Shown here: positions 20,610-29,631 of the stretch, piece after piece | Numbering within the stretch: the first letter of the stretch is position 1 | Layout: every line of letters starts with the position of its first letter | Assembly (NCBI GenBank): GCA_027487905.1 | Contig: JAIYCR010000040.1 | Location: 124,001-188,000 of the forward strand | DNA length: 64,000 bases | Reading direction: 5' to 3' | Source of the DNA: Rubrivivax sp. | GTDB taxonomy: Bacteria; Pseudomonadota; Gammaproteobacteria; Burkholderiales; Burkholderiaceae_C | Notes under the pieces: model-generated | Databases searched by the model: none | Told to the model about the DNA's origin: nothing | The model's input: the letters and a program-made list of their open reading frames with translations, nothing else | Made by a program: the position numbers and the translations under genes

Positions 20610-21470
20610 ATGATGCGTGATCTGCCCCTGCCCAAATACCACCAGGTCTACCTGCTGCTGCGCGAGCGGCTGCTCGAAGGCGCGTGGGCGCAGGGCCTGC
20701 CCAGCGAGCCTCGGCTGGCCGAGGCCTATGGGGTTGCGCGGGTGACCATCCGGCGCGCGCTGGAGGCGCTGGCCGCGGAGGGCCTGATCGAGCGAACGCC
20801 CGGGCGCGGCACGGTGCCGGTGCGCTCGGCCGCGCAGGGCGCTGCTGGGTCGAGCGCAGGCGGCGTCGGTGCCGAACGCCCGCCCCTGGAAGGCCTGCTG
20901 GAGAACATCGTCACCATGGGCCTGCGCACTTCGGTGCGCGTGCTGGAGTGCGGCACCCAGGCGGCGCCGGAATCGGTGGCCCGTGCGCTGGGGCTGGAGC
21001 CCGAAGCACGGGTGCACAAGGCCGTTCGCGTGCGGGCCACCCGCGAAGGGCCGGTGTCGCACATCACCACCTGGGTGCCCGCCGGACTGGGCGCACGCAT
21101 CGGCCGGCGCGAGTTGGCCCGCAAGCCCATGCTCGTGCTGCTGCAGGAGGCGGGCGTGCGCATCGGCCGGGCCACGCAGACGCTCAGTGCCCGGCTGGCC
21201 GATGCCGTCGTCGCCGAACACCTGGGCGTGGCGGTGGGGTCTGCGCTGCTGGCGGTCAACCGCCGCGTGCTCGACACCGACGACCGGCCGGTGCAGTGGC
21301 TGCACGGCCTGTACCGGCCCGACCGTTACCACTACGAAATGGAGTTGTCGCGCGTCGGCGGGGTCGATGCGCGGCTGTGGGTGAGCAGGGAGTCCGCGGT
21401 GCCGACCCGCACGGCCACCGTCCGTCCAGAGACCGGCAGGCGCCGGTCCGATCAACAGGAGCCACGATGA
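20610..21470 (+). CDS. GntR/HutC-family regulator
   Basis: A 286-residue regulator. The winged helix (about residues 8-72) reads KYHQVYLLLRERLLEGAWAQ and then ARVTIRRALEALAAEGLIER with the TPGRGT turn. The rest is a UTRA ligand-binding domain (SVRVLECGTQAAPESVARAL and onward). Tandem ATG codons occur at 20610 and 20613. The stop overlaps the start of the ABC substrate-binding protein, so it is the first gene of the cluster and probably senses its substrate or an intermediate. Ligand unknown. Confidence 0.88.
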   Translation: MMRDLPLPKYHQVYLLLRERLLEGAWAQGLPSEPRLAEAYGVARVTIRRALEALAAEGLIERTPGRGTVPVRSAAQGAAGSSAGGVGAERPPLEGLLENIVTMGLRTSVRVLECGTQAAPESVARALGLEPEARVHKAVRVRATREGPVSHITTWVPAGLGARIGRRELARKPMLVLLQEAGVRIGRATQTLSARLADAVVAEHLGVAVGSALLAVNRRVLDTDDRPVQWLHGLYRPDRYHYEMELSRVGGVDARLWVSRESAVPTRTATVRPETGRRRSDQQEPR

Positions 21471-22753
21471 ACACAGGCCGTACCGATCCCGTCTGCAGCG
21501 ACATCCCGTCCGCCGAGGCCAGCGCCACCGGTGACGCCCACCCCGCCGAGGGGTCCAGCCGCCGGCGCTTCCTGGCCCAGGGCGCGGCCGCCGGCACCGC
21601 GCTCGCCTTTCCGCTGGTGGGCGGCGCGCAACCCGCGCCGGTCAAGGTTGGCGTGCTGCACCCGGTCACCGGCGCCCTGGCCTATTCGGGCCAGCAGTGC
21701 CGCGAAGGCGCGCTGATGGCCATCGAGGACATCAACAAGGCCGGCGGCATCGCCTCGCTGGGCGGTGCCCGCATCGAGGCGCTGCTGGGCGATGCGCAGT
21801 CCGCGCCGCAGGCGGGCGCGGCCGAGATCGAGAAGATGAACGAGGCGGGCGTGAGCGCGGTGGTCGGTGCCTTCGCCTCGGCCATCTGCCTGGCCACCAC
21901 GCAGGCAGCCGCCCGCCACGGTCTGCCCCATGTGGTGGATGTCGGCGTGGCCGACCAGATCGTCGAGCGCGGCCTGAAGAACACCTTCCGCTTCGGCCCG
22001 GGCTATCGAACCTGCGCGCAGGTGGCGGTGGCCAATCTGCATGTGCTCAACACCGCGGCGGGCAAGCCGGCCAAGTCGGTGATGATCATCCACGAGGAGT
22101 CGCTGTTCGGCACCGGCACGGCCAACCTGCTGTCCCGCGAGCTGCCGGGCTATGGCTACGAGGTGCGCGAGGTGGTGCGCCACGCCAACCCCACCCGCGA
22201 CTTCAACAACATCGTGCTGCGGATGAAGTCCCTCAACCCGGACATCGTCATTCCGGCCAACTACTACAACGAGTACGCGCTGCTGCTGCGCACCATGCAG
22301 CAGCAGCGGGTGCGCCCCAAGGCCATCTACTCGGTGCTGGGCGGTGCAGCGTCGAGCTACAAGTTCCTCAAGGAGTTTCCCGAGGCGGCCGACGGCATCA
22401 TCGACTGCAACCACTGGTTCAACCCCAAGGACCGGCGCAGCGCCGAGCTTCGCAAGCGGGTCGAGGCCAAGGGCCTGTTCTTCAGCTATGAGCTGTTCAT
22501 GACCTACACGGCCATGCGCCTGCTGGCCGACGCCATCGGCCGTGCCCGCTCGACCGACCGCGCCGCGATCAACCAGGCGCTGGCCACCAGCACCTTCTCG
22601 GACCACTTCATGCCCTACGGCCCGACCCGCTTCGTGGACGGCCAGAACCTGGGCGCGCAGCCGCTGATGACCCAGGTGTCCAAGGGCGACATCCGGGTGA
22701 TCATCCCGCGCGACTACCGCGAGGTGGAGCCGGTGTTCCCCCTCAAGGCCTGA
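21467..22753 (+). CDS. branched-chain-amino-acid-type ABC substrate-binding protein, probable Tat export
   Basis: A 428-residue periplasmic binding protein of the LivJ/LivK (Peripla_BP_6) family: VKVGVLHPVTGALAYSGQQC, AIEDINKAGG, GVSAVVGAFASAICLATTQA. The signal sequence has a twin-arginine SSRRRFLAQGAAAG followed by a hydrophobic stretch, preceded by an unusually long ~38-residue leader. Binding proteins of this family take many substrates beyond Leu/Ile/Val (amides, urea, aromatic acids). It begins with an ATGA overlap on the GntR gene. Confidence 0.9.
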   Translation: MNTGRTDPVCSDIPSAEASATGDAHPAEGSSRRRFLAQGAAAGTALAFPLVGGAQPAPVKVGVLHPVTGALAYSGQQCREGALMAIEDINKAGGIASLGGARIEALLGDAQSAPQAGAAEIEKMNEAGVSAVVGAFASAICLATTQAAARHGLPHVVDVGVADQIVERGLKNTFRFGPGYRTCAQVAVANLHVLNTAAGKPAKSVMIIHEESLFGTGTANLLSRELPGYGYEVREVVRHANPTRDFNNIVLRMKSLNPDIVIPANYYNEYALLLRTMQQQRVRPKAIYSVLGGAASSYKFLKEFPEAADGIIDCNHWFNPKDRRSAELRKRVEAKGLFFSYELFMTYTAMRLLADAIGRARSTDRAAINQALATSTFSDHFMPYGPTRFVDGQNLGAQPLMTQVSKGDIRVIIPRDYREVEPVFPLKA

Positions 22754-22772
22754 AGCCCCACGGCCGTCTCCC

Positions 22773-23645
22773 GTGTTCTCCTTCGACGTCCTGTTCCCGT
22801 CGGTGCTCAATGGACTGACGACCGGCGCGGTGTATGCGCTGGTCGCGCTGGGCCTCACGCTCATCTACGGCGTGCTGCACATCGTCAACTTCGCGCACGG
22901 GGCGTCCCTGATGGTGGCGCTCTACGCGGTGTACCTGCTCAAGACGCGCTGGGGCATCGACCCCTACCTGGCGCTGCCGCTGGTGGTGCCGGGCATGTTC
23001 GCCTTGGGCTACCTGCTGCAGCGCGGCGTGATCAACCGCGCCAGCCATGGCAAGGACGAGAACATCCTGCTGGTGACGCTCGGGCTTTCCATCGTCATGG
23101 AGAACCTCGCGCTGATGGCGTTCAAGTCGGACACGCGCACCATCGAGACGGCCTACACGCTCACCGTGGTGCCCATCGGGCCGGCGATGATCGCCCTGCC
23201 CAAGCTGGTGGCCTTCGCCGGGGCGCTGGCCGCCTCGGCGGTGCTGCTGTGGATCGTCAACCGCACCGACCTCGGGCGGGCCATCCGCGCGGTGGCCAAG
23301 GAGAAGCAGGGTGCGCGCCTGATGGGCATCGACGTGGACCATGTCTATGCGATGTGCTTCGGCATCGGCCTGGCCTGCCTCGGGGCGGCGGCCTGCTTCC
23401 TGCTGCCGGCCTACTACGTGAATCCGCAGGTGGGCGGCGGCTTCGTGCTGGTGGCCTTCACCATCGTCGTGCTGGGCGGCATGGGCAGCTTCGCCGGCGC
23501 CCTGGTGGGCGGCCTGCTGATCGGCGTGGTCGAGTCGCTCGGGGGCTTGTTCCTCGGCGAATCGCTGGGCCAGATCGGCATCTTCGCGATCTTCATCGCG
23601 GTGCTGCTGTTCCGCCCCCAGGGGCTTTTCGGGGCCAGGGTCTGA
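22773..23645 (+). CDS. livH: branched-chain-type ABC permease, LivH family
   Basis: A 290-residue permease starting at GTG 22773, with the LivH pattern NGLTTGAVYALVALGLTLIY, GVLHIVNFAHG and the C-terminal FAGALVGGLLIGVVESL. It forms the inner-membrane channel with the LivM-type subunit. It lies 19 bases after the binding protein and 1 base before livM. The livH label is a family name; the substrate of this system is not known. Confidence 0.92.
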   Translation: MFSFDVLFPSVLNGLTTGAVYALVALGLTLIYGVLHIVNFAHGASLMVALYAVYLLKTRWGIDPYLALPLVVPGMFALGYLLQRGVINRASHGKDENILLVTLGLSIVMENLALMAFKSDTRTIETAYTLTVVPIGPAMIALPKLVAFAGALAASAVLLWIVNRTDLGRAIRAVAKEKQGARLMGIDVDHVYAMCFGIGLACLGAAACFLLPAYYVNPQVGGGFVLVAFTIVVLGGMGSFAGALVGGLLIGVVESLGGLFLGESLGQIGIFAIFIAVLLFRPQGLFGARV

Positions 23646-23646
23646 C

Positions 23647-24606
23647 ATGCGCGATCTCCTGGGCATTGCCGTCCTGGCCATCACGGTGGCGGTCTTCGCT
23701 GCCGTCTCCGAGTCGGGGGTGGCGCTCACCTTCGTGATGATGACGCTGTACGCCACCTTGCTGGCCCAGGCGTGGAACGTGCTGGGCGGCTTCGGCGGGC
23801 AGTTTTCCTTCGGCCATGCGCTCTTCTTCGGCACTGGCGCCTATGTCCAGGTCATCGCGCAGATCACCTGGGGCCTGAACGCCTGGGTGGCGCTGGTCGC
23901 GGCGGTGGCCGCTGCCGCAGGGGTCGGGGCCTTCGTGGGGGCGCTCACCTTCCGGTATGGCCTGAAAGGCTCCTACTTCGCGCTCGTCACGCTGGCCTTC
24001 GCCGAGGTGTTCCGCATCCTGGCGGTCTCGGTGGGCTTCACCGGAGGCGGTGTGGGGCTGATGCTGCCGCTGAGCGAGGCGGCCTCCAACCTTCAGTTCG
24101 GTTCGCGCCGGGGCTTCGTCTACCTGGCGCTGGCCTTCGTGGTGGTGGGCCTGCTGATCACCTCCTGGTTGCGGCATTCGCGCTTCGGCGCGCGGCTGCA
24201 GGCCGTGCGCGACAACGAGGATGCGGCCCGTGCTGTGGGGGTGGACCCGTTTCGCATCAAGCTGGGCGCCATCGTGCTGTCCGGTGCGCTGATGGGCGCC
24301 GGTGGCGGCTTCTATGTGCAGGTCTTCCAGTACATCGACCCGGCCATCGCCTTCGGGCCGGCCACTTCGGTCGAAGCGCTGGTGGCGGCCATCGTGGGCG
24401 GCGTGGGCACGCTGTGGGGGCCGCTGCTCGGCGCGGCGGTGCTGCACCTGCTGGCCGAACTCACCCGCAACCTCTTCGGCGAACTGCCCGGCCTGAACAT
24501 GGTGGTCTACGGCGTGGTGCTGGTGATCATCGTCACCTTCCTGCCGCGCGGCCTGTCCGGTGCCGGCCGCTCGATCCGCGAGCTGTGGAGGCGCCGCGAT
24601 GGCTGA
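23647..24606 (+). CDS. livM: branched-chain-type ABC permease, LivM family
   Basis: A 319-residue permease with LivM signatures: GGQFSFGHALFFGTGAYV, the GLKGSYFALVTLAFAEVFR helix and NEDAARAVGVDPFRIKL, the cytoplasmic EAA-like loop that contacts the ATPases. It follows livH immediately and overlaps livG by 8 bases. Confidence 0.93.
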   Translation: MRDLLGIAVLAITVAVFAAVSESGVALTFVMMTLYATLLAQAWNVLGGFGGQFSFGHALFFGTGAYVQVIAQITWGLNAWVALVAAVAAAAGVGAFVGALTFRYGLKGSYFALVTLAFAEVFRILAVSVGFTGGGVGLMLPLSEAASNLQFGSRRGFVYLALAFVVVGLLITSWLRHSRFGARLQAVRDNEDAARAVGVDPFRIKLGAIVLSGALMGAGGGFYVQVFQYIDPAIAFGPATSVEALVAAIVGGVGTLWGPLLGAAVLHLLAELTRNLFGELPGLNMVVYGVVLVIIVTFLPRGLSGAGRSIRELWRRRDG

Positions 24607-25390
24607 GCCGCTGCTGGTCGTCTCCGGGGTGTCCCGAGCCTTCGGCGGACTCAAGGCCGTGCAGGACGTGAGCCTGAGCGTGCCGCAGGGCTCGCTCACC
24701 GCGCTGATCGGCCCGAACGGCGCGGGCAAGACCACCTTGTTCGCGCTGATGTCCGGCTTCCTGCGGCCCGACAGCGGCCAGGTGCGCTTCGATGGCCGCG
24801 ACATCACCGGCCTGGCGCCCCACCGCGCCGCCCGGCTGGGCATGACACGCACCTTCCAGATCGTGCAGCCCTTCGCAGCGCAGACCGTGCGCGAGAACAT
24901 CGCGGTCGGCGCCCACCTGCATGAGGCCCGGCGCTCGGCTGCTCTGGCGGCTGCCGACGCGGTGGCCGCCCGCGTGGGCCTGAGCGCACAGTTGGACAAG
25001 CCAGCGGCCGACCTGACCGTGGCCGGCCGCAAGCGCTTGGAACTGGCCCGTGCGCTGGCCACGCGCCCCCGCCTGCTGCTGCTTGACGAGGTGCTGGCGG
25101 GCCTGAACCCGCAGGAGATCGCCGAGATGATTCCCGTCGTGCGGGGCATCGCCGACGGGGGCGTCACCGTGCTGATGATCGAACACGTGATGCAGGCGGT
25201 GATGAACCTGGCCGAGCAGGTGTGGGTGCTGGCCCAGGGCCGCCTGATCGCCCAGGGCACCCCTTCGCAGGTGACGGCCGATGCGGCCGTGGTCGAGGCC
25301 TACCTCGGCCATGGCACGGCCGCTCGACTGAAGGCGGCCGCCGCCAAAGCCGCTGGCACGGCCGAGCCGAGCTCGGGAGGCCGCGCATGA
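24599..25390 (+). CDS. livG: branched-chain-type ABC ATPase, LivG family
   Basis: A 263-residue ATPase with Walker A GPNGAGKT, the LivG-specific GMTRTFQIVQPF and LDEVLAGLNPQEI (Walker B variant), and LMIEHVMQAVMNLA. The signature region reads AADLTVAGRKRLELARAL, that is, LTVAGRK in place of LSxGQ, a deviation seen in this ABC family. It overlaps livM and livF. Confidence 0.93.
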   Translation: MAEPLLVVSGVSRAFGGLKAVQDVSLSVPQGSLTALIGPNGAGKTTLFALMSGFLRPDSGQVRFDGRDITGLAPHRAARLGMTRTFQIVQPFAAQTVRENIAVGAHLHEARRSAALAAADAVAARVGLSAQLDKPAADLTVAGRKRLELARALATRPRLLLLDEVLAGLNPQEIAEMIPVVRGIADGGVTVLMIEHVMQAVMNLAEQVWVLAQGRLIAQGTPSQVTADAAVVEAYLGHGTAARLKAAAAKAAGTAEPSSGGRA

Positions 25391-26097
25391 GCGCGCTGCT
25401 CGAGACCCGCTCGCTGCGCGGCGGCTACGGACGCACCGAGGTGCTGCGCGGCGTCGACCTGAGCGTGGGCGCCGGCGAGATCGTCGCGCTGCTGGGCAGC
25501 AACGGCGCGGGCAAGACGACGCTGAACAACATGGTCTGCGGCCTGGTGCCCAGCGCGTCGGGCTCGGTTCGATTCGAGGGCGAGGACATCACCGGCCTGC
25601 ATTACCGAAAGGTGGTGGAGGCCGGGCTCATCCAGGTGCCCGAGGGCCGGCGGATCTTCCCCAACCTGGACGTGCGCGAGAACCTGCTGCTAGGCGCCTA
25701 CCGGCGAGGACGGGCTCGCCGCGAACAGAACTTCGAGCGCGTGCTTGAGCTCTTCCCCCGCCTGCGCGAGCGCCTGTCGCAGCGCGCGGGCACGATGAGC
25801 GGCGGCGAGCAGCAGATGCTGGCCATCGGGCGCGGGCTCATGGCCGAGCCGCGCCTGCTCATCCTGGACGAGCCTTCGCTGGGCCTGTCGCCCTTGCTGG
25901 TCGAGGAACTCTTCACGCTGATCGGCCAGTTGCACACCCAGGGTCTGGCGGTGCTGCTCGTCGAGCAGAACGTGGGCCAGTCGCTGGAGATCGCCGACCG
26001 GGCCTACGTTCTGGAGAACGGCGCGGTGCGCTTCCAGGGCCGTCCGGCCGAACTGCTGGCCAGCGACCTGCTGCGCCGCGCCTACCTGGGCCTGTGA
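25387..26097 (+). CDS. livF: branched-chain-type ABC ATPase, LivF family
   Basis: A 236-residue ATPase: RGGYGRTEVLRGVDL, Walker A GSNGAGKTT, IQVPEGRRIFPNLDVRENL (LivF Q-loop region), signature MSGGEQQMLAIGRGL, and Walker B LLILDEPSLGLSP. It completes a five-component importer. It is coupled to the next gene by a GTGA overlap. Confidence 0.94.
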   Translation: MSALLETRSLRGGYGRTEVLRGVDLSVGAGEIVALLGSNGAGKTTLNNMVCGLVPSASGSVRFEGEDITGLHYRKVVEAGLIQVPEGRRIFPNLDVRENLLLGAYRRGRARREQNFERVLELFPRLRERLSQRAGTMSGGEQQMLAIGRGLMAEPRLLILDEPSLGLSPLLVEELFTLIGQLHTQGLAVLLVEQNVGQSLEIADRAYVLENGAVRFQGRPAELLASDLLRRAYLGL

Positions 26098-27368
26098 GCA
26101 TGGGATCGCCGGCCACGCTGGCCCAGAAGCTCGTCGCCAGGGCTGCCGGGCGCGAGCAGGTGCGGCCTGGCGAGTTCGTCGATTGCGAGGTCGACCTGGC
26201 CATGTTCCACGACTCCAGCGGCCCCAGGCGCCTGGCGCCCTTGCTCAAGGAGCTGGGTGCGCAGGTGCGCGACCCGTCCCGCCTGGTGCTGGTGCTCGAC
26301 CACTACGTGCCCGAGCGCGACGAGGAATCCCGGCGCATCGTGCGCATCGCCCGCGACTGGGCGGCCGAGACCGGGCTTGCGCACGTGCACGACTCCATCG
26401 GCATCTGCCATGTGGTGCTGCCCCGGCAGGGCCATCTCAAGCCTGGCCTCTTTGGCGTGGGCGGCGACTCCCACTCGCCCACCGCGGGTGCCTTCGGCGC
26501 CTATTTCTTCGGCATCGGCGCCACCGAGATGCTGGGCGTGGTGGTGACCGGGCGCATCTGGCTGGAGGTGCCCGAGACGCTGGAGGTGCGCATCGACGGC
26601 CGCCTGGCCGACGGCGTCTCGGCCAAGGACGCGATGCTCGCGCTGATCGGCCGTCTGGGCATGAACGGCGGCCGCTATCGGGCGGTGGAGTTCACCGGCA
26701 GCGGCGTGGCGGCCCTGGGCATGGCCGAGCGCATGACCCTTTGCAACATGACGGCCGAGCTCGGCGCTCAAACCGGCCTGGTGGCGCCGGATGCCACCAC
26801 GCTGCGCTGGCTGGCCGACCGGGGCGTGACAGTGGCCGACGCCGCCCGCTGGCAGTCCGACCCGCAGGCTCCCTATGGCGAGACGCAGCACCTGGACGGC
26901 GCGCGGCTTGCGCCGCAGGTGGCCTTGCCGCACAGCCCGGCCAATGCCCGGCCGGTGACCGAAGCGGCGGGCACACCGGTGTCGGTGGCCTACATCGGCG
27001 CCTGCACCGGCGCGAAGTTCGAGGACCTGCAGGCCGCCGCGCGCGTGCTGCGCGGTCGCCGCGTGGCCGCGGGCGTGTCGCTGCTCGTCGCACCGGCCAG
27101 CGTGGAAGACACCGCCCAGGCCGAGCGCGACGGCAGCCTGGGCGCGCTTCTGGCGGCGGGCGCGACGCTGCTGCCCACCGGCTGCGGCGCCTGCGCGGGC
27201 TATGGCAGCCGCATCCCCGACGACGTCAACGTCATCTCCAGCACCGCCCGCAACTTCCGGGGTCGGATGGGTTCGCCTTCGGCGCGCGTGTTCCTCGGCT
27301 CGCCCTTCACGGTGGCGGCCTCTGCGCTTCGCGGCGTCATCACCGACCCGCGCGAGGTGCTGGCATGA
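26094..27368 (+). CDS. aconitase/LeuC-family hydro-lyase, large subunit
   Basis: A roughly 424-residue protein of the 3-isopropylmalate dehydratase/homoaconitase large-subunit family. HDSIGICH and GGDSHSPTAGAFGA are conserved, and the three [4Fe-4S] ligands are C304, C364 and C367 (counted from GTG 26094; ATG 26100 is an equally good start). The family hydrates or isomerises an unsaturated di- or tricarboxylate. It sits beside an FAD dehydrogenase and a C-C lyase and far from leuB or leuA, so it is unlikely to be leucine-pathway LeuC. A dimethylmaleate hydratase (DmdA)-like role is possible. Confidence 0.85.
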   Translation: MSMGSPATLAQKLVARAAGREQVRPGEFVDCEVDLAMFHDSSGPRRLAPLLKELGAQVRDPSRLVLVLDHYVPERDEESRRIVRIARDWAAETGLAHVHDSIGICHVVLPRQGHLKPGLFGVGGDSHSPTAGAFGAYFFGIGATEMLGVVVTGRIWLEVPETLEVRIDGRLADGVSAKDAMLALIGRLGMNGGRYRAVEFTGSGVAALGMAERMTLCNMTAELGAQTGLVAPDATTLRWLADRGVTVADAARWQSDPQAPYGETQHLDGARLAPQVALPHSPANARPVTEAAGTPVSVAYIGACTGAKFEDLQAAARVLRGRRVAAGVSLLVAPASVEDTAQAERDGSLGALLAAGATLLPTGCGACAGYGSRIPDDVNVISSTARNFRGRMGSPSARVFLGSPFTVAASALRGVITDPREVLA

Positions 27369-27886
27369 AGGACGAAGCGCGAGCCGCCGCCGCCGCCTTG
27401 CACCGCGTCTGGCGGCTGCCCGCCGATGTGGACACCGACCAGCTCGCGCCAGGCCACACGATGAAGCACGGGCTGGAGATCACGGCCCGCCATTGCCTGG
27501 AGGCGGTGCGTCCTGATTTCGCATCGGGCGTGCTGCCGGGCGACGTGATCGTGGCCGGGCCGGCCTTCGGCATCGGCTCGTCGCGCGAACAGGCCGCGTC
27601 GGTGCTGGTGCACCTGGGCGTGGCCGCGGTGATCGCGCCTTCCTTCAGCGGCCTCTTCCAGCGCAATGCCTTCAACGTGGGCTTGCTGGTGCTGTGCTGC
27701 GAGCAGGCCGGCGAGCTCCACGAGGGCGAACGCATCGCCTTCGACGCACGCGCCGGCGAAGTGAGCACCGGCGACGGGCGAACGCTGCCCTGCCGCCCGA
27801 TTCCTGATTTCCTGTTGCAGATGGTCCGGGCCGGCGGCCTGCTGCCGCTGCTCAGACAACGCCTCGCGGAGGGGCTGAACCCATGA
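27365..27886 (+). CDS. aconitase/LeuD-family hydro-lyase, small subunit
   Basis: A 173-residue swivel-domain subunit with VDTDQLAPGHTMKHG near residue 22, GPAFGIGSSREQAASVL carrying the GxGSSRE substrate-carboxylate site, and FQRNAFNVGLLVL. It overlaps the large-subunit gene by 4 bases, and the two make one enzyme. It is shorter than LeuD of the leucine pathway (~200 residues) and closer in size to archaeal-type or DmdB small subunits. Confidence 0.85.
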   Translation: MKDEARAAAAALHRVWRLPADVDTDQLAPGHTMKHGLEITARHCLEAVRPDFASGVLPGDVIVAGPAFGIGSSREQAASVLVHLGVAAVIAPSFSGLFQRNAFNVGLLVLCCEQAGELHEGERIAFDARAGEVSTGDGRTLPCRPIPDFLLQMVRAGGLLPLLRQRLAEGLNP

Positions 27887-29631
27887 ACGATGCCCCGTCG
27901 GGCCTGGACCCGGTGACCCTGGCCGTGCTGAAGGGCCGGCTCGAACAGATCGCCGACGAGATGGATGCGACGCTGTACCGCAGCGCCTTCAACCCCATCA
28001 TCGCCGAGGCGCACGACGCCTGCCACGGGCTGTACGACGCCGCGAGCGGCGACACGCTGGTGCAGGGCAAGTCGGGGCTGCCGGTGTTCGTCGGCGCGAT
28101 GGCCTTCGCCGTGCGCGCGGCCATGGCCACCGCCCAGCGGCGAGGTGGCTGGCGCGACGGCGACGTCTGGCTCTTCAACGACCCCTACGAGGGCGGCACC
28201 CACGCCAACGACTTCAAGCTGGTGCGCCCGCTCTTCCACCGCGGCCGGCTGGTGTGCCACCTGGCCTCGGCAGCGCACTGGCATGACGTGGGCGGCGCGG
28301 TGCCGGGCAACTACAACCCCACCGCCACCGAATGCTGGCAGGAGGCGGTGCAGATCCCGCCGGTGCGCATCGTCCGCGAAGGGGTGCTCGACGAAGACGT
28401 GCTGGACATCCTGAAGGCCAACACCCGCCTGCCCGACAGCCTGCGCGGCGACCTCGCCGGACAGCTCGCCGCGCTCGAGCTGGGTGCCCGGCGCGCCACC
28501 GAGCTGCTCGACGAGCAGGGCGTGGACACGGTGCTGGCGGTGCTGGCCCAGTTGCGCACCCGTGCCCAGCGGCTGATGCGCGAGCATGTCGCGGCGCTGC
28601 CCGATGGCCATTGGCGCTTCGACGACCAGCTGGACAACGACGGCGTGGAGGACAGGCCGCTGGCCATCGCGCTGGACCTGAGCGTGCAGGGGGACCGGCT
28701 GACGCTGGATTTCTCCCGCAGCAGCCCGGCTTGCGCAGGCCCGGTGAACATCTCGCGGGCCACCGCGGTGGCGGCCTGCTATGTGGCGCTCAAGCACCTG
28801 TTTCCCGACGTCCCGGCCAATGCGGGTGTGCTCGATGCGGTGGACATCGTCATTCCGCCCGGTCTGGTCATCTCGGCCAGCCGGCCGCGCCCGGTGGGCG
28901 GCTACACCGAGACCATCCTGCGCATGATCGACGTCGTCTTCGGTGCGGCGGCGCAGGCCGACCCGTCGCGAGCCACCGGGCATGCCTATGGAACGATCAA
29001 CGCGCTGTCGGTGGCCGGTCACCGCAGCGACGCTGCCCGCCTCGGACAACGCTGGGTGATGTTCAGCTTCTTCGGCGGCGGCCACGGCGGCCATCCCGAC
29101 GGCGACGGTCTGAACCATGGCAACGCCCCGATCTCCATGGCCACCATCCCGCCGCTGGAGATCCTCGAGGCGGCCTACCCGGTGCGCTTCACCCAGTGGT
29201 CGCTGCGCGAGGGTTCGGGCGGCGACGGCACCCACCGAGGCGGCCTGGGGGCGGTCTACGAGATCGAGCTGCTCGAGCAGTCGGCCGAGGCCTTCCTCTT
29301 CGGGGAACGCGCGCGGTCGGCACCCAAGGGCGTGGCCGGCGGCGGCAATGGCGCGCTCAACCGCTTCTCCTGGCGCGAGGACGGCCAGTGGAAGCTGCCG
29401 CCCATGGGCTCGAAGATCACCGGCATCCGCCTGAAGCGAGGCGACCGCCTGCGCCTGGAGACGCCCGGCGGCGGTGGCTGGGGCCCGCCCGAGGGGCGCG
29501 ATGCAAAGGCCCGCGCGCGGGATGCGGCCCTCGGGCATGCGCCGGCTCCTGCTACGCCATCCACGCCGTCCACGCCGTCCACGCCATCCACGCCATCCAC
29601 GCGATCCACCCCGGCCGGAGACGCCCGATGA
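27883..29631 (+). CDS. hydantoinase B / oxoprolinase-family subunit
   Basis: A 582-residue HyuB-type subunit: LAVLKGRLEQIADEMDATLY at the start, WLFNDPYEGGTHANDFKLV, and the C-terminal GGGHGGHPDGDG and REGSGGDGTHRGG stretches. HyuB pairs with HyuA in ATP-dependent opening of hydantoins, 5-oxoproline, lactams, or in ketone carboxylases. The C-terminal tail is a Thr-Pro-Ser repeat encoded by a 9-bp tandem repeat just before the hyuA start. It is coupled to both neighbours by 4-base overlaps. Confidence 0.88.
   Translation: MNDAPSGLDPVTLAVLKGRLEQIADEMDATLYRSAFNPIIAEAHDACHGLYDAASGDTLVQGKSGLPVFVGAMAFAVRAAMATAQRRGGWRDGDVWLFNDPYEGGTHANDFKLVRPLFHRGRLVCHLASAAHWHDVGGAVPGNYNPTATECWQEAVQIPPVRIVREGVLDEDVLDILKANTRLPDSLRGDLAGQLAALELGARRATELLDEQGVDTVLAVLAQLRTRAQRLMREHVAALPDGHWRFDDQLDNDGVEDRPLAIALDLSVQGDRLTLDFSRSSPACAGPVNISRATAVAACYVALKHLFPDVPANAGVLDAVDIVIPPGLVISASRPRPVGGYTETILRMIDVVFGAAAQADPSRATGHAYGTINALSVAGHRSDAARLGQRWVMFSFFGGGHGGHPDGDGLNHGNAPISMATIPPLEILEAAYPVRFTQWSLREGSGGDGTHRGGLGAVYEIELLEQSAEAFLFGERARSAPKGVAGGGNGALNRFSWREDGQWKLPPMGSKITGIRLKRGDRLRLETPGGGGWGPPEGRDAKARARDAALGHAPAPATPSTPSTPSTPSTPSTRSTPAGDAR
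29554..29607 (+). repeat. 9-bp tandem repeat, six copies, inside the HyuB C-terminus
   Basis: Six head-to-tail copies of ACGCC(A/G)TCC, the last reading ACGCGATCC. In the reading frame each codes for Thr-Pro-Ser, giving a low-complexity tail. The unit is a multiple of three, so copy-number changes would not shift the frame. Confidence 0.9.

Noticed and set aside
26094-27886. Leucine-pathway isopropylmalate dehydratase (leuCD)
   Set aside because: Context is catabolic, no leuA or leuB is adjacent, and the small subunit is shorter than leucine-pathway LeuD. Phylogeny would decide.
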